DNA of 64,000 nt, taken from positions 1 to 64,000 of the forward strand of contig NZ_PVZC01000002.1 of assembly GCF_003002095.1 (NCBI RefSeq), read 5' to 3'. Positions 27,298-36,736 of this stretch are shown piece after piece. The first letter of the stretch is position 1. Every line of letters starts with the position of its first letter. The notes under the pieces are model-generated. The model ran no database searches. It saw only the letters and a list, made by a program, of their open reading frames with translations, and was not told the DNA's origin. The position numbers and the translations under genes are program-made. The stretch comes from Allonocardiopsis opalescens (GTDB lineage Bacteria; Actinomycetota; Actinomycetes; Streptosporangiales; Streptosporangiaceae).

Positions 27298-27516
27298 ACC
27301 GCGCAACTCTACTCAGCGGCTCCTCGCTCCGACCGGATACCGACTGTGTCAATACTCTCCGGCGGCCGCATACGGACAGCACGCCCCGGTACCGGACCGG
27401 TCCGGTCGGCGGCCCCCGTTTGCGCATGTCCCGCCCCGCCGGTCCAGGCGCGGCTCCGGACCACCCGTCCGGCCGCGTCCGCGCGGCGGGCGGCGCCATT
27501 GACCGCACCGAAACTA

Positions 27517-27533
27517 TTAGTTAACTTTCCTAA
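27517..27533. promoter_or_regulatory. inverted repeat upstream of chitinase
   Basis: TTAGTTAACTTTCCTAA has half-sites TTAGTTAA and, inverted, TTAGGAAA, in an A/T-rich island 120 bases before the chitinase start. Its position and symmetry suggest a sugar-responsive repressor site (ROK or LacI type are candidates). I cannot assign the protein. The rest of 27307-27653 holds no gene. Confidence 0.45.
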
Positions 27534-27653
27534 AAATTAGCCGCCGCGGGTCCGGGCCGGGTCCGCGGCCCTTCTCGCCCTTCTCGCAGCCGTCCGCCCC
27601 TCATCCCTTCTCCGTCATCGTCGTCCCTGTCCCGCACGAGGGAGAACCCCGAC

Positions 27654-29621
27654 ATGAAGAGATCACGCCTCCGCGCCTGGGCCGCCGCACTGGCCGGCGC
27701 CCTGGCGCTGGCCCCGCTCACCGTCCTCGCGCCGCCCGCCTCCGCCGCCCCCGGCGACCTGACCGTCACCTACAGCGTGGGCGACACCTGGACCACCGGC
27801 TGGAGCGGCCAGCTCACCATCACCAACACCTCCTCCGCCCCGGTCAGCGCCTGGCGCATCGTGATCCAGACCGGTTCGGGCGCCGGCATCGGCAGCCTGT
27901 GGAACGCCACGCTCAGCTCGTCCGGCTCCGTGCACACCATCACCCCGCCCAGCTGGGGCGCGACCGTGCCGGCCGGCGGCACCTACGGCATCGGCTTCAA
28001 CGGCACCAGGACCACCTCGACCAGCAGCACCGCGCTGACCTCCTGCACCGTCGACGGCCTGCCCTGCGACGGCAGCGGCGGGCCCCAGGACACCCAGGCG
28101 CCCAGCGTGCCCACCGGAGTGACCGCCGGCACCCCGACCAGCACCACCGTCCCGCTCAGCTGGCAGGCGTCCAGCGACAACGTCGCGGTGGCCGGCTACG
28201 AGATCGTCAGCGGCGGCCAGGTGGTGCGCAACGTGGTGGGCACTGCCACCTCGGGCACGGCGGGCGGGCTCCAGCCCGACACCGCCTACACCTTCACCGT
28301 CCGCGCCTACGACGCGGCGGGCAACCGCTCGGCCGCCAGCGCGCCGGTGCAGGTCCGCACCGCCGCCGAGGGCGGCGGCCCCGGCCCGAGCGAGGACCAG
28401 CGGGTCGTCGGCTACTTCACCCAGTGGGGCGTCTACGACCGCAACTACCTGGTCAACAACATGGTGACCAGCGGCTCCGCCGAGCGGCTGACCCACATCA
28501 ACTACGCCTTCGCCAACATCAGCCCGCAGGGCACCTGCTTCCAGGTCAACCAGGCCGGGCAGGGCGACGCCTGGGCCGACTACGGCCGCTCCTACACCGC
28601 CGCGCAGAGCGTCGACGGTGTCGGCGACACCTGGGACCAGGCGCTGCGCGGCAACTTCAACCAGCTGCGCGAGCTGAAGGAGCGCTACCCGCACCTGCGG
28701 GTGAACCTGTCCATCGGCGGCTGGACCTGGTCGCGCTACCTGTCCGACGCCGCCCTGACGCCGCAGTCGCGCGAGCGGATGGTGTCGTCGTGCATCGACA
28801 TGTTCCTGCGCGGCAACCTGCCGGTGATCGACGGCGCGGGCGGCCCCGGCTCGGCGGCCGGCGTCTTCGACGGCATCGACCTGGACTGGGAGTGGCCCGC
28901 CTCGGCCGGGGCCGACGGCAACATCATCCGGCCCGAGGACCGGGAGAACTACACCGCCCTGGTCGCGGAGTTCCGCCGCCAGCTGGACGCGCTGTCGGCC
29001 GAGACCGGCGAGGACTACGAGCTGACCGCCTTCGTGCCCGCCGACCCGGAGAAGGTCGAACTCGGCTTCGAGGTGCCGGAGCTGATGGAGAACTTCGACT
29101 TCATCACCGTGCAGGGCTACGACTACCACGGCGGCTGGGAGTCGCGGACCTACCACCAGTCCAACCTGGTGCTGGACCCCGACGACCCGGGCCCGTCCCT
29201 GTTCAGCGGCGAGATCGCGGTGGACGCCTACGTCGACCGGGGCGCCGACCCCGCCGACCTGGTGCTCGGCGTGCCCTTCTACAGCCGCGGCTGGACCGGT
29301 GTGCCGGCCGGACCCGATGGTGACGGCCTGTTCCAGACGGCCACCGGCCCCGCGCCCGGCCGCTACGAACCGGGCATCAACGACTGGGACGTGATCGCGG
29401 CCCAGGCGGGCGGCTTCACCCTGCACCGCGACAACACGCTGGGCACGGCGTGGCTGTACAACGGCAGCACCTTCTGGACCTACGACGACGCCGTGTCGAT
29501 GCGCCAGAAGACCGACTGGGCCCAGCGGCAGGGCATGGGCGGCGTGATGATCTGGTCGCTGGACGGCGATGACGCCGGCGGCACCCTCATCCGGGCGATC
29601 GACGACGCGCTGGCCGACTGA
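27654..29621 (+). CDS. secreted GH18 chitinase with CBM2 and fibronectin III
   Basis: 655 residues: signal peptide (about 1-32), CBM2 (about 33-140, VTYSVGDTWTTGWSGQLTITN with the binding-face Trp residues), fibronectin type III linker (about 150-235) and a family 18 catalytic domain (about 250-655). The DxxDxDxE motif is F-DGIDLDWE with acid/base E413; SIGGW precedes it. It hydrolyses beta-1,4 chitin by substrate-assisted retention. Domain order CBM2-FnIII-GH18 is common in actinomycete chitinases. GAGGGAGAA precedes the ATG. Likely induced by chitin products. Confidence 0.93.
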   Translation: MKRSRLRAWAAALAGALALAPLTVLAPPASAAPGDLTVTYSVGDTWTTGWSGQLTITNTSSAPVSAWRIVIQTGSGAGIGSLWNATLSSSGSVHTITPPSWGATVPAGGTYGIGFNGTRTTSTSSTALTSCTVDGLPCDGSGGPQDTQAPSVPTGVTAGTPTSTTVPLSWQASSDNVAVAGYEIVSGGQVVRNVVGTATSGTAGGLQPDTAYTFTVRAYDAAGNRSAASAPVQVRTAAEGGGPGPSEDQRVVGYFTQWGVYDRNYLVNNMVTSGSAERLTHINYAFANISPQGTCFQVNQAGQGDAWADYGRSYTAAQSVDGVGDTWDQALRGNFNQLRELKERYPHLRVNLSIGGWTWSRYLSDAALTPQSRERMVSSCIDMFLRGNLPVIDGAGGPGSAAGVFDGIDLDWEWPASAGADGNIIRPEDRENYTALVAEFRRQLDALSAETGEDYELTAFVPADPEKVELGFEVPELMENFDFITVQGYDYHGGWESRTYHQSNLVLDPDDPGPSLFSGEIAVDAYVDRGADPADLVLGVPFYSRGWTGVPAGPDGDGLFQTATGPAPGRYEPGINDWDVIAAQAGGFTLHRDNTLGTAWLYNGSTFWTYDDAVSMRQKTDWAQRQGMGGVMIWSLDGDDAGGTLIRAIDDALAD

Positions 29622-29644
29622 CCACGGGCCCGACTGATCCGGAC

Positions 29645-29715
29645 GGCCCCGGGCGCACCGCCCGGGGCCGGCAGGCCCCGGCGGCGGTCCCCCGGTGATG
29701 GGGGGCCGCCGCCGG
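29645..29715. terminator. two consecutive hairpins between chitinase and the CHAT-partner gene
   Basis: GGCCCCGGGC (29645-29654) pairs with 29660-29669. A second hairpin pairs CCGGCGGCGG (29678-29687) with CCGCCGCCGG (29706-29715), extended inward by CCCCC/GGGGG. They separate convergent genes and probably end both. Confidence 0.6.
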
Positions 29716-29733
29716 TCCGTACCGGCGGCGGGC

Positions 29734-30552
29734 TCAGCCGACGGGGCCCGCGGCCAGCGCCCGCAGGTCGGCCGAGCGCACCAGCCCGGGCAGCTCGGCG
29801 CGGACCGGCACCAGGCCGAGCCTGCGGCGCCTGACGCTCGCGCTCACCTGGACCGAGGCGCGCAGTGCGCGCCCCCTGGGCGCCTTCACCACCACGGCCA
29901 CGTGCTCGTCGCCGACCAGGGGGTGCTCGGGCCGGGCGGTGAAGCGCCACTCGGGATCGCTCTGCCGCTCCCCCATCCCGACCACGGTGAGGGCGGCGCC
30001 ACCGCCGCCGGGCGAGAACTCCAGCGTCGACTCCACGAACACCAGCTTGGCGTTGAGCACCACTCTGGCCGGCTCGCCGGTGCGCGGCCCGCTGCGCGAC
30101 TTCGGCGTGATCGACCAGGCGACGGGCTGCTCGCCGGGGCCGGCGTCCGGGGAGTGCAGCAGCACGCCGACGGCCGCGTCGGCGAAGGGCTCCCCGCCCG
30201 GGGGCGATCTCCGGTCGGGCCGGAAGCTGAGGACCAGGTGCAGCAGGAAGTACTCGCTGCGCTCGGCCTCCTCGGCCAGGAAGGCGGCCCAGTCGGTCTC
30301 CCCGGCCGCCTCCTGCGCGGTGAGCCGCCGCACCACGGGCCCGCCGACCGAGAGCCGGCCCGGCAGGCGCACCTGGGGCGGCTCGTCCACGCGCTCCTCG
30401 GCCGGCGGCAGGTCCTGGTACCGGGTCCGCTCCTGCTCTTCGCCCATCCAGTCCGCGTCATCGGGTTCCGCGGGAGCCCAGCCGTGCAGCCGGGGCTCGA
30501 CGACCAGGTCGACCTCGTGCCGCACCGGATCGGCCAGCCGCACCTCGGTCAT
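29734..30552 (-). CDS. hypothetical protein coupled to the CHAT protein
   Basis: About 272 residues, largely beta and acidic in the first third (EPDDADWMGEEQERTRYQDLPP). No family recognised. The ATG at 30552 follows GGGAGG by 8 bases; an ATG at 30579 overlaps the CHAT stop (ATGA) and would add nine residues. Regions such as ERSEYFLLHLVLSFRPDRR and VLNAKLVFVESTLEFS look like beta-sandwich strands. Tight coupling to the CHAT gene suggests substrate, inhibitor or target. Confidence 0.8.
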   Translation of the reverse strand: MTEVRLADPVRHEVDLVVEPRLHGWAPAEPDDADWMGEEQERTRYQDLPPAEERVDEPPQVRLPGRLSVGGPVVRRLTAQEAAGETDWAAFLAEEAERSEYFLLHLVLSFRPDRRSPPGGEPFADAAVGVLLHSPDAGPGEQPVAWSITPKSRSGPRTGEPARVVLNAKLVFVESTLEFSPGGGGAALTVVGMGERQSDPEWRFTARPEHPLVGDEHVAVVVKAPRGRALRASVQVSASVRRRRLGLVPVRAELPGLVRSADLRALAAGPVG

Positions 30553-30575
30553 CGTCCGCGCCTCCCAGCTCGGCC

Positions 30576-33500
30576 TCATCCACGGGGGTCGCGCCAGTCG
30601 CCGATGAAGCAGAACGCGCCCCAGTCACGGTACTGCGGGCACCGCCGCCGCGCCTCGCGCTGCGCCCCGCGGAAGGCGGCCGCCTTGGGCCGCCCGGCCG
30701 CCAGCCGGGCGTACAACCCGGTGAAGAACACGTCGGCGACCGCCGGGTGCACCGGCCACAGGCAGCCGACCACCGCGCCCACCCCGGCCCGCAGGAAGGC
30801 GGCGGGCAGCCCGCGCAGGTTGTCGTTGGCGTCGAAGCGGCCCAGCGCGGACTCGCACGAGCTCATCGTCAGCAGCTCCACCCCGCGCAGGTCGGCGCCG
30901 AGCACCTGGTGGGCGAAGAGGCGGCCGTCGCCGTCCGCGCCGGGGGCCAGGTGCAGGCGCTGGAACCACGGCTCCACCTCGTCCTGGCGGCCGTGCGCGG
31001 CCAGGTGCACGTAGCGGGCTCCGCCCATCGCGGCCAGCGCCCGCTCCGGCGTCGCGGCCGCGCCGGTCAGCGCCCGGCCGCCGGAGGCGGCCGCGATCCG
31101 CTCGGCGTGCCGCTCCAGCTTCTCGTCACCGGGCAGGCCCGCCGCCGCGCCCGGCGCGATGGCGACCAGCCCGGTGCCCGGCGGTGGCGGCGGGGCGCCG
31201 AGGAAGCCGATCCCCGGCACCATCGTCACCGTCCAGTCGTCGGCCAGCACCCGCCCGCCCACCGGCAGCAGCCCGTACGGGGCGTAGTGCAGCGGCCCGT
31301 GCGGCCACACGCACAGGTGCCGCTTGCCCTGCGCGTACCACTCGGCCAGCCGCTCCTCGAAGCGGGCCAGCGCGGTCGGCGCCAGTTCGGCCAGTGCCGC
31401 CTCGGCCGTGCGGCTCACATCGCGGTGCAGCGGATCGGCGACGACCTCGCGGCGCACCGCCGCGACCGTGGACGCGAGCGGGTCGAACCACAGGTGGTGG
31501 GCGCCGCGCGACACGTGCACCAGGCCGCCTTCGAGATCGCGCAGCAGCAGGGTGCGGCTCTCCTCGCCCTCGGCGGTGAGCGCCAGGCCCCGCACGGCGG
31601 CGCACGGCGGTCCGTCGTCACCGGTGCGGTGCCCGGTGAACAGCGACAGCAGCACCGTGTCGGCCGGCAGCGCGCCGCGCAGGTCGGCGGGGGCCACCAG
31701 CGCGCCGGAGTCGCCCCGGGCGTCTCGCCCCAGCTCGCCGTCGATCCACCGCCCGGCGGAGCGGCGCGCGTTGCGGGCGCGGGCGCCCGCGTCGGCGTCG
31801 GGCTCGTTCTCGCCCCGGGTGCTGAGCATCAGCATCTGGTGGCCGGGGCCGAGCAGCTCCGCCACGACGCCCTCGGACGCCTCGGCGCCGTCCGCACCGC
31901 CGGACGCGGTGCCGACCTCGCGCAGCCGGGCGGCCTGCCGGGCGGGCGGGGCGAAGGGGCCGGGCGCGCGCAGCGCGGCGGCCAGGTGCGGCGCCTTGGC
32001 GACCTGGTGCAGCAGCGCCACCACGACCGGGTTGTAGCGCTCGGTGAGCGCGCGGTCCACGGCCTGGTGGCAGAAGTCGCGCAGCCGCCAGCGCGTCGCC
32101 TCTCCGGGGTCGCCGACCAGCCGGAAGGCGGCGAGCGCCGCCATGACCAGCACCTCGTCGATCCGGTCGGCGCCGATGCCGGGCAGCAGCCTGCCGATGT
32201 CGCCCAGCAGCTCGGCCGCGTCCTCGAAGCGGCCCAGCGCGCTCCATGCCTCGATCGCGCGGGCCGCCTCCAGCGCCGCCTTGGCCGCGTCGCCGCCCTC
32301 GGCGAGATGGTGCGCGGCGGCCGCCTCGGCGAGGGAGCCGCGCAGGTACAGCAGCGAGGCGGTGTGCTCGGCGGCCAGGCCGCTGCCGAGCGCCTCGGCG
32401 ATCAGCGCGTCGGCCGCCGCGGTGGCCGACGGGTGGGCGTGCGCGGCCAGGTGCGCCAGCGTGGCGGCCAGTTCGTCGCGCGTCCAGCCCTCGGCCGCCG
32501 CCTGTCCGCGCAGCTCGGGCGCGAATCGGGCCGGGTCGAGCGCGCCGTCGGGGCAGCGCAGCAGGTCGCCGGGGAGCGCGTGAACGTCGGCGGCCCACAC
32601 CCGCCGCCAGAAGTCGGGGTCCGGGGTGCCCGGCAGGTGGCGCCTGATCGCGGCGACGGCCGCGCGGACCAGGTCGGGGCGCTCGGCCGCCCGGGCGAGG
32701 ATCAGCACCGAGGCCATCAGGGCCGCCCCGGCCGGGAGGCCCTCGCGCTCGACGTAGGCGTCCAGGTCCACCGGGAGCAGTGCGGCCAGGTCCGGGGGCA
32801 TCAGCAGCTCCCCGGCCCCGGTCAGCACCCGCACCGCGAACATGAAGGTGACGGGGTCGCGCAGCGGGTCGAGCAGGTCGAGTGCCTGCCGGGCGATGCC
32901 GCGCATCCGCGCCGCGACGGGGGTGCCGGTGAGCGCGGCGATCCCGGAGACGGCCTCGCCGAGCATCACCAGGGCGTCGCCGCGGACCGGCCCTTCCGCC
33001 AGGGCCGCCGCCTCCGACAGCAGCTCGGCCGCCTCCCGCAGCGCCTGCTCGGGCTCGGGCAGCGGCGGGCCCGGCCGCTCCTCGCCGGTCAGGCCGAGCG
33101 CGGAGCCGACCGCGCGCCGCTGCAGCCAGCGCTGCCGCGCCCCCGTGAAGAGGTCCCCGTCGAGCGTGTCGGCCACGACCGGCGCCGCCGCGGCCGCCGC
33201 CGCAGCGCAGTTCCGGCCGCGCACCGTCCCGGCCTCGTACAGTGCTTCGGCCAGGTCGGCGCCTGACGCGCCGCGCCTGAGCACGTCGACGCGCCGGTCG
33301 GCGACCGCGACGGCCCGCCGGTAGAGGGCGGCGTCGGCGTCGTCGACCAGTGCGAAGCGGGCGATCCGCAAGAAGACCTCGCCCACCGGCCACCACACCG
33401 ACGAGCGGTCGCGCGGCCAGCGGGCCTCGGCGATGTCGAGCAGGACGGCGGCGTGCGGCAGCAGCCGCGCGGGGGCGCCGTCGCCGTAGGCGTCCATGAG

Positions 33501-34718
33501 CGCGACGGCCACGGAGGCGACCGCGCGCTCGGTCGGCCGCCAGTCCGGGTCGCGGGCGCGGCGGGCCGCCTCCGCCGCCGACACGGCGCCGGCCGCCCGC
33601 GCGGAGCACAGCGCGTTGATCTCACCGGCCTGCGCGCGGTCGCTCTCGGCGTCTGCGTCCGCCGCCTCGGCGGGCGGCTCCGGCGGCGGGGTGCGCCGCC
33701 ACCGCTCGCGGGCGTCGTCGATGATCCACTGGGCGCGCAGCCCGGTCGCCTGCCCGAGCGCGCGCCGGTGCGCGGCGGCCGCCTCGCCGCCCTCGGCTGC
33801 GGGGTCGGCGGCGTCCACGGCGCGGCGCAGGCTCTCGATCGCCTCGTCCAGCTCGCCGCCGGGGCCGAAGGCGCCGGCGTGCTCGGCGCGGTGCAGCAGG
33901 GCGGCGCCCAGCCCGCCCCACGCGGCCGCCTGGGCGTCGGGCCGGTCGGGGGCCCGCTCGACCGCCGAGCGGTACGCGGCGACGGCCTGGCCGAGCGCGG
34001 CGTCGCCGCCGCCGGTGCGGAAGCGGGCGAGGTGCGCCTCGCCGAGGTGCCCGAGGACCTTGGCGGCCTCCGCGCGGCTCGCCCCCACGCGCTCGGCCGC
34101 CCAGGCCAGCCACTCGGCCGCCGCGTCGGCGTCGGCGGTCAGGCCGCTGATGCCGGAGCGCTCCAGGCGGGCCAGGCCGACCATGAGCCCGACCCGGTGC
34201 GCCGGCACGGAGCCGTCGTCCAGGAAGGCGCCGAAGGCGTCGGTCGCCGCGTCCACCTCGGCCAGGTCGCGGGCGTCCAGGGCGGTGAGCAGCCGGTCGA
34301 CGGCCCGCGTCCATGGGTCGTCCTCGCGCGGCGGGCCCGCCGGCGCAAGCAGCGGGCGCAGCTCCTCGGGGACCCGCTCGGCGTCGACCTGGTACAGCAG
34401 GCCGTAGACGCGCAGCACCCGCTCCCACTCGGCGTCGCGGCCGGCCGGGGCGGCCAGCATGTACCGGCGGAAGTGGAAGCCCGCCACCAGCGCCAGCGCG
34501 TCGGGGTCCACCCACAGCGCGGCGCCGGGGTCCTCGGACTCGTACACCAGCCGCATGACCGACTCGTCGGCCCCCGGGCCGGTGTGCACGGCCAGGTCCA
34601 GCAGCGCGGCCGCCTCGGCCGCCGCCTCATCGGACAGCACCGCTCCGGCGGCGCCCTCCCCGTCATCGTCCGAGCGCAGCACCCGCTCGCGCACCGACGC
34701 GTACAGCCGTTCCCGCAC
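30576..34718 (-). CDS. TPR-like helical protein with C-terminal CHAT protease domain
   Basis: 1380 residues. The first ~1000 are Ala/Arg-rich helical repeats, some resembling tetratricopeptide units (LGHLGEAHLARFRTGG.., AAWGGLGAALLHRAEHAG). The last ~350 form a caspase-like CHAT domain: VHLAAHG with H1242 and MSSCESA with C1288 are the catalytic pair, and GLPAAFLRAGVGAVVGCLWPV follows. CHAT proteins include Cas-associated and signalling proteases. GTG start at 34718 is preceded by AAGGGG. Cytosolic; no signal peptide. It starts a two-gene unit with the hypothetical gene downstream. Confidence 0.88.
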   Translation of the reverse strand: MRERLYASVRERVLRSDDDGEGAAGAVLSDEAAAEAAALLDLAVHTGPGADESVMRLVYESEDPGAALWVDPDALALVAGFHFRRYMLAAPAGRDAEWERVLRVYGLLYQVDAERVPEELRPLLAPAGPPREDDPWTRAVDRLLTALDARDLAEVDAATDAFGAFLDDGSVPAHRVGLMVGLARLERSGISGLTADADAAAEWLAWAAERVGASRAEAAKVLGHLGEAHLARFRTGGGDAALGQAVAAYRSAVERAPDRPDAQAAAWGGLGAALLHRAEHAGAFGPGGELDEAIESLRRAVDAADPAAEGGEAAAAHRRALGQATGLRAQWIIDDARERWRRTPPPEPPAEAADADAESDRAQAGEINALCSARAAGAVSAAEAARRARDPDWRPTERAVASVAVALMDAYGDGAPARLLPHAAVLLDIAEARWPRDRSSVWWPVGEVFLRIARFALVDDADAALYRRAVAVADRRVDVLRRGASGADLAEALYEAGTVRGRNCAAAAAAAAPVVADTLDGDLFTGARQRWLQRRAVGSALGLTGEERPGPPLPEPEQALREAAELLSEAAALAEGPVRGDALVMLGEAVSGIAALTGTPVAARMRGIARQALDLLDPLRDPVTFMFAVRVLTGAGELLMPPDLAALLPVDLDAYVEREGLPAGAALMASVLILARAAERPDLVRAAVAAIRRHLPGTPDPDFWRRVWAADVHALPGDLLRCPDGALDPARFAPELRGQAAAEGWTRDELAATLAHLAAHAHPSATAAADALIAEALGSGLAAEHTASLLYLRGSLAEAAAAHHLAEGGDAAKAALEAARAIEAWSALGRFEDAAELLGDIGRLLPGIGADRIDEVLVMAALAAFRLVGDPGEATRWRLRDFCHQAVDRALTERYNPVVVALLHQVAKAPHLAAALRAPGPFAPPARQAARLREVGTASGGADGAEASEGVVAELLGPGHQMLMLSTRGENEPDADAGARARNARRSAGRWIDGELGRDARGDSGALVAPADLRGALPADTVLLSLFTGHRTGDDGPPCAAVRGLALTAEGEESRTLLLRDLEGGLVHVSRGAHHLWFDPLASTVAAVRREVVADPLHRDVSRTAEAALAELAPTALARFEERLAEWYAQGKRHLCVWPHGPLHYAPYGLLPVGGRVLADDWTVTMVPGIGFLGAPPPPPGTGLVAIAPGAAAGLPGDEKLERHAERIAAASGGRALTGAAATPERALAAMGGARYVHLAAHGRQDEVEPWFQRLHLAPGADGDGRLFAHQVLGADLRGVELLTMSSCESALGRFDANDNLRGLPAAFLRAGVGAVVGCLWPVHPAVADVFFTGLYARLAAGRPKAAAFRGAQREARRRCPQYRDWGAFCFIGDWRDPRG

Positions 34719-34811
34719 GGGCGCGCCCCTTCACCTTCGTGGCCGCGGGCCGCCGGTGCGGCGCCCCGCTCGACTGCGACGGACGGACGGCTCGGCGGGT
34801 TTCCGCCGCCG

Positions 34812-36329
34812 TCACTCGGCCGGGTCGAGCTCCAGGCGGCGGAAGACCGGCTCGGGCTCGGCCACCCGCCCGCCGCCGTCGCCGCACTGCCGCAGGATCT
34901 TCGCCGCGGAGCCGGGCAGGAAGGGCACCAGCAGCCGGCCCAGCTCGCGGCAGGTGGCGACCAGCTCGGCCAGTACGGCGTCAAGGGCGGCCGGCGGGGC
35001 GTCCTCCTTGCGCTCGGCCTTGGCCAGCACCCACGGGGTGGCCGCCTCGACGTAGCGGTTGCCCTCGTCGCCGACGCGGACGATCACCTCGGCCGCGCGG
35101 CGGAAGTCGTAGGCGTCCATCGCCTCGGCGATCTGGGCCTCGGCCCCGGCGCGCACCCGGCGCAGCTCGGCGGCGCCGGGGTTGTCGGCGGCGAGCGCGG
35201 GCACCGCGCCGTCCCGGTAGCGGTTCACCATGGACACGGTGCGGTTGACCAGGTTGCCGATGTTGTTGGCCAGGTCCTCGTTGTTGCGGGTGACCAGCCG
35301 CTCGTCGGTGTAGTCGGTGTCGCCGGCCCGCGCCACGTCGCGCAGGGTCCACCAGCGCAGCGCGTCGGCGCCGAAGCGCTCGGCCAGCTCGCCGGGGTCC
35401 TTGGCGTTCCCGGCCGACTTGCTGATCTTGGCGCCGTCGGCGGTGAGGTACTCGTGCACGAAGATCTGCGAGGGCAGGGTCACCCCGGCCGACATCAGCA
35501 TGGCCGGCCAGTACACGGCGTGGAAGCGGATGATGCCCTTGCCGATGACGTGCACGCGCTCGTCGGCCTCGGTCCACCAGTGCGCGAACCTGGCCTCGTC
35601 GGTGCCGTAGCCGGGCGCGGTGATGTAGTTGGCCAGCGCGTCGTACCAGACGTAGATGACCTGCTCGGGGTCGCCCGGCACCGGGATGCCCCATCCGCGG
35701 GCCCGCTTCATGCTGCGCGAGACGCTGAAGTCCTCCAGGCCGGACTCGATGAAGGACAGCACCTCGCGGCGGCGCGAGGCCGGCTCGACGCGCAGCCGCC
35801 CGCTGGAGATCTCCTCGGCCAGCCGGTCCTGGTAGCGGCTGAGCCGGAAGAACCAGTTGTCCTCCTCGACCAGGTCGGGGACGGTGCCGTGCTCGGGACA
35901 GCGGCCCTCGACCAGTTCGGACTCGGCGTAGAACTGCTCGCAGCCGGTGCAGTACAGGCCGGTGTAGGTCTTGCGGTAGAAGTCGCCCCGGGCGGCGCAG
36001 GCGGCCCACAGCTTCTCCACCCCGGGGCGGTGCCGGGGGTCGGAGCTGGTCTTGATGAAGTCGTCGAAGGAGAGGTCGAGCGCCTGGCCCAGGCTCAGGA
36101 AGTTCTGCGCCACCCGCTCGACGTAGCTCTCCACCGGGACGCCCTCGGCCTCGGCGCTCTGCACGTTCTTCAGCGCGTTGTCGTCGGTGCCGGTCTGCGC
36201 GCGCACCTCGTCGCCGCGCTGCCTGCGGTAGCGCGCCAGTACGTCGGTCTCGATCAGTTCGAGGGCGTGGCCGACGTGCGGCCTGCCGTTCACGTACGGG
36301 ATCGCGGTCATGACGACGTAGCGACTCAT
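34812..36329 (-). CDS. metG: methionyl-tRNA synthetase
   Basis: 505 residues, class I aminoacyl-tRNA synthetase charging tRNA-Met. N-terminal HVGH (18-21) is the HIGH motif; AKISKSAGN is the KMSKS motif. Zinc-site Cys are in GLYCTGCEQ; the partner Cys is in GRCPEH. No C-terminal tRNA-binding extension is present, so it is the short form. It has a normal GAGAGGA ribosome site but a 160-base leader upstream containing a candidate Met peptide and a hairpin. Whether a second MetRS exists elsewhere cannot be seen. Confidence 0.95.
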   Translation of the reverse strand: MSRYVVMTAIPYVNGRPHVGHALELIETDVLARYRRQRGDEVRAQTGTDDNALKNVQSAEAEGVPVESYVERVAQNFLSLGQALDLSFDDFIKTSSDPRHRPGVEKLWAACAARGDFYRKTYTGLYCTGCEQFYAESELVEGRCPEHGTVPDLVEEDNWFFRLSRYQDRLAEEISSGRLRVEPASRRREVLSFIESGLEDFSVSRSMKRARGWGIPVPGDPEQVIYVWYDALANYITAPGYGTDEARFAHWWTEADERVHVIGKGIIRFHAVYWPAMLMSAGVTLPSQIFVHEYLTADGAKISKSAGNAKDPGELAERFGADALRWWTLRDVARAGDTDYTDERLVTRNNEDLANNIGNLVNRTVSMVNRYRDGAVPALAADNPGAAELRRVRAGAEAQIAEAMDAYDFRRAAEVIVRVGDEGNRYVEAATPWVLAKAERKEDAPPAALDAVLAELVATCRELGRLLVPFLPGSAAKILRQCGDGGGRVAEPEPVFRRLELDPAE

Positions 36330-36411
36330 CGTGTCTTCCTCTCGCCCGCCGCCGCCGCCCGAGCAGAGTTCAGGAGGCGCCGGTCTCGGGGCCTCCGTGT
36401 ATGGCGGTGGA

Positions 36412-36486
36412 CTAGGGCACGCGCGGGAGGCCGGATGGCATCATCCGGCCGCACATCAGCGACTCAACCGCGCGAACCGCGTTCAT
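36412..36486 (-). CDS. candidate 24-residue Met leader peptide upstream of metG
   Basis: A 24-codon frame with four Met codons, including an adjacent Met-Met pair at positions 15-16, ending 82 bases before the metG start. A TAGCAT hexamer ends 7 bases before its ATG, the spacing of a leaderless transcript. The paired Met codons sit in a perfect hairpin (36429-36450). It may sense Met-tRNA supply as attenuator leaders do. The evidence is sequence arrangement only. Confidence 0.45.
   Translation of the reverse strand: MNAVRAVESLMCGRMMPSGLPRVP
36429..36450 (-). promoter_or_regulatory. hairpin inside the metG leader peptide
   Basis: A perfect 9-bp stem (36429-36437 with 36442-36450) and 4-base loop that contains the tandem Met codons of the leader. 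Ribosome stalling there would change folding of the following leader, which can form a further stem GGAGGC/GCCTCC. Confidence 0.5.
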
Positions 36487-36736
36487 ACCGCCAATGCTAC
36501 ACGCGTGCGGCCGGGGGCTTGTGCCGAGCGCGGGCGGCCGCCCGGCGGAACCGAGACCGAACCGAGCGGCGCGCGGGCCGGTATCGCGGTGATTCGGCTG
36601 TATCGTGCTGAGGACGCTGTGCGGCATGCTAGACAGTCCTTCCCCGCGCACCCGCCCGCGCGAGCGGTCCGGTGCGTCCCGGGGTGTGGAGCGGCCTTCG
36701 CGCCGCGTCCGCACCGGCGGCTCCCGAGGAGGTGAC

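Noticed and set aside
30747-33266. 839-codon plus-strand frame opposite the CHAT gene
   Set aside because: Gly/Gln/Arg-rich composition typical of an antisense shadow; the minus frame contains an intact CHAT domain.
36290-36600. T-box riboswitch upstream of metG
   Set aside because: I see no T-box consensus (TGGNACCGCG) nor stem I pattern; the Met leader frame fits better.
33453-36611. 1052-codon plus-strand frame across CHAT and metG
   Set aside because: It covers two unrelated minus-strand genes with conserved motifs and has shadow-like composition.
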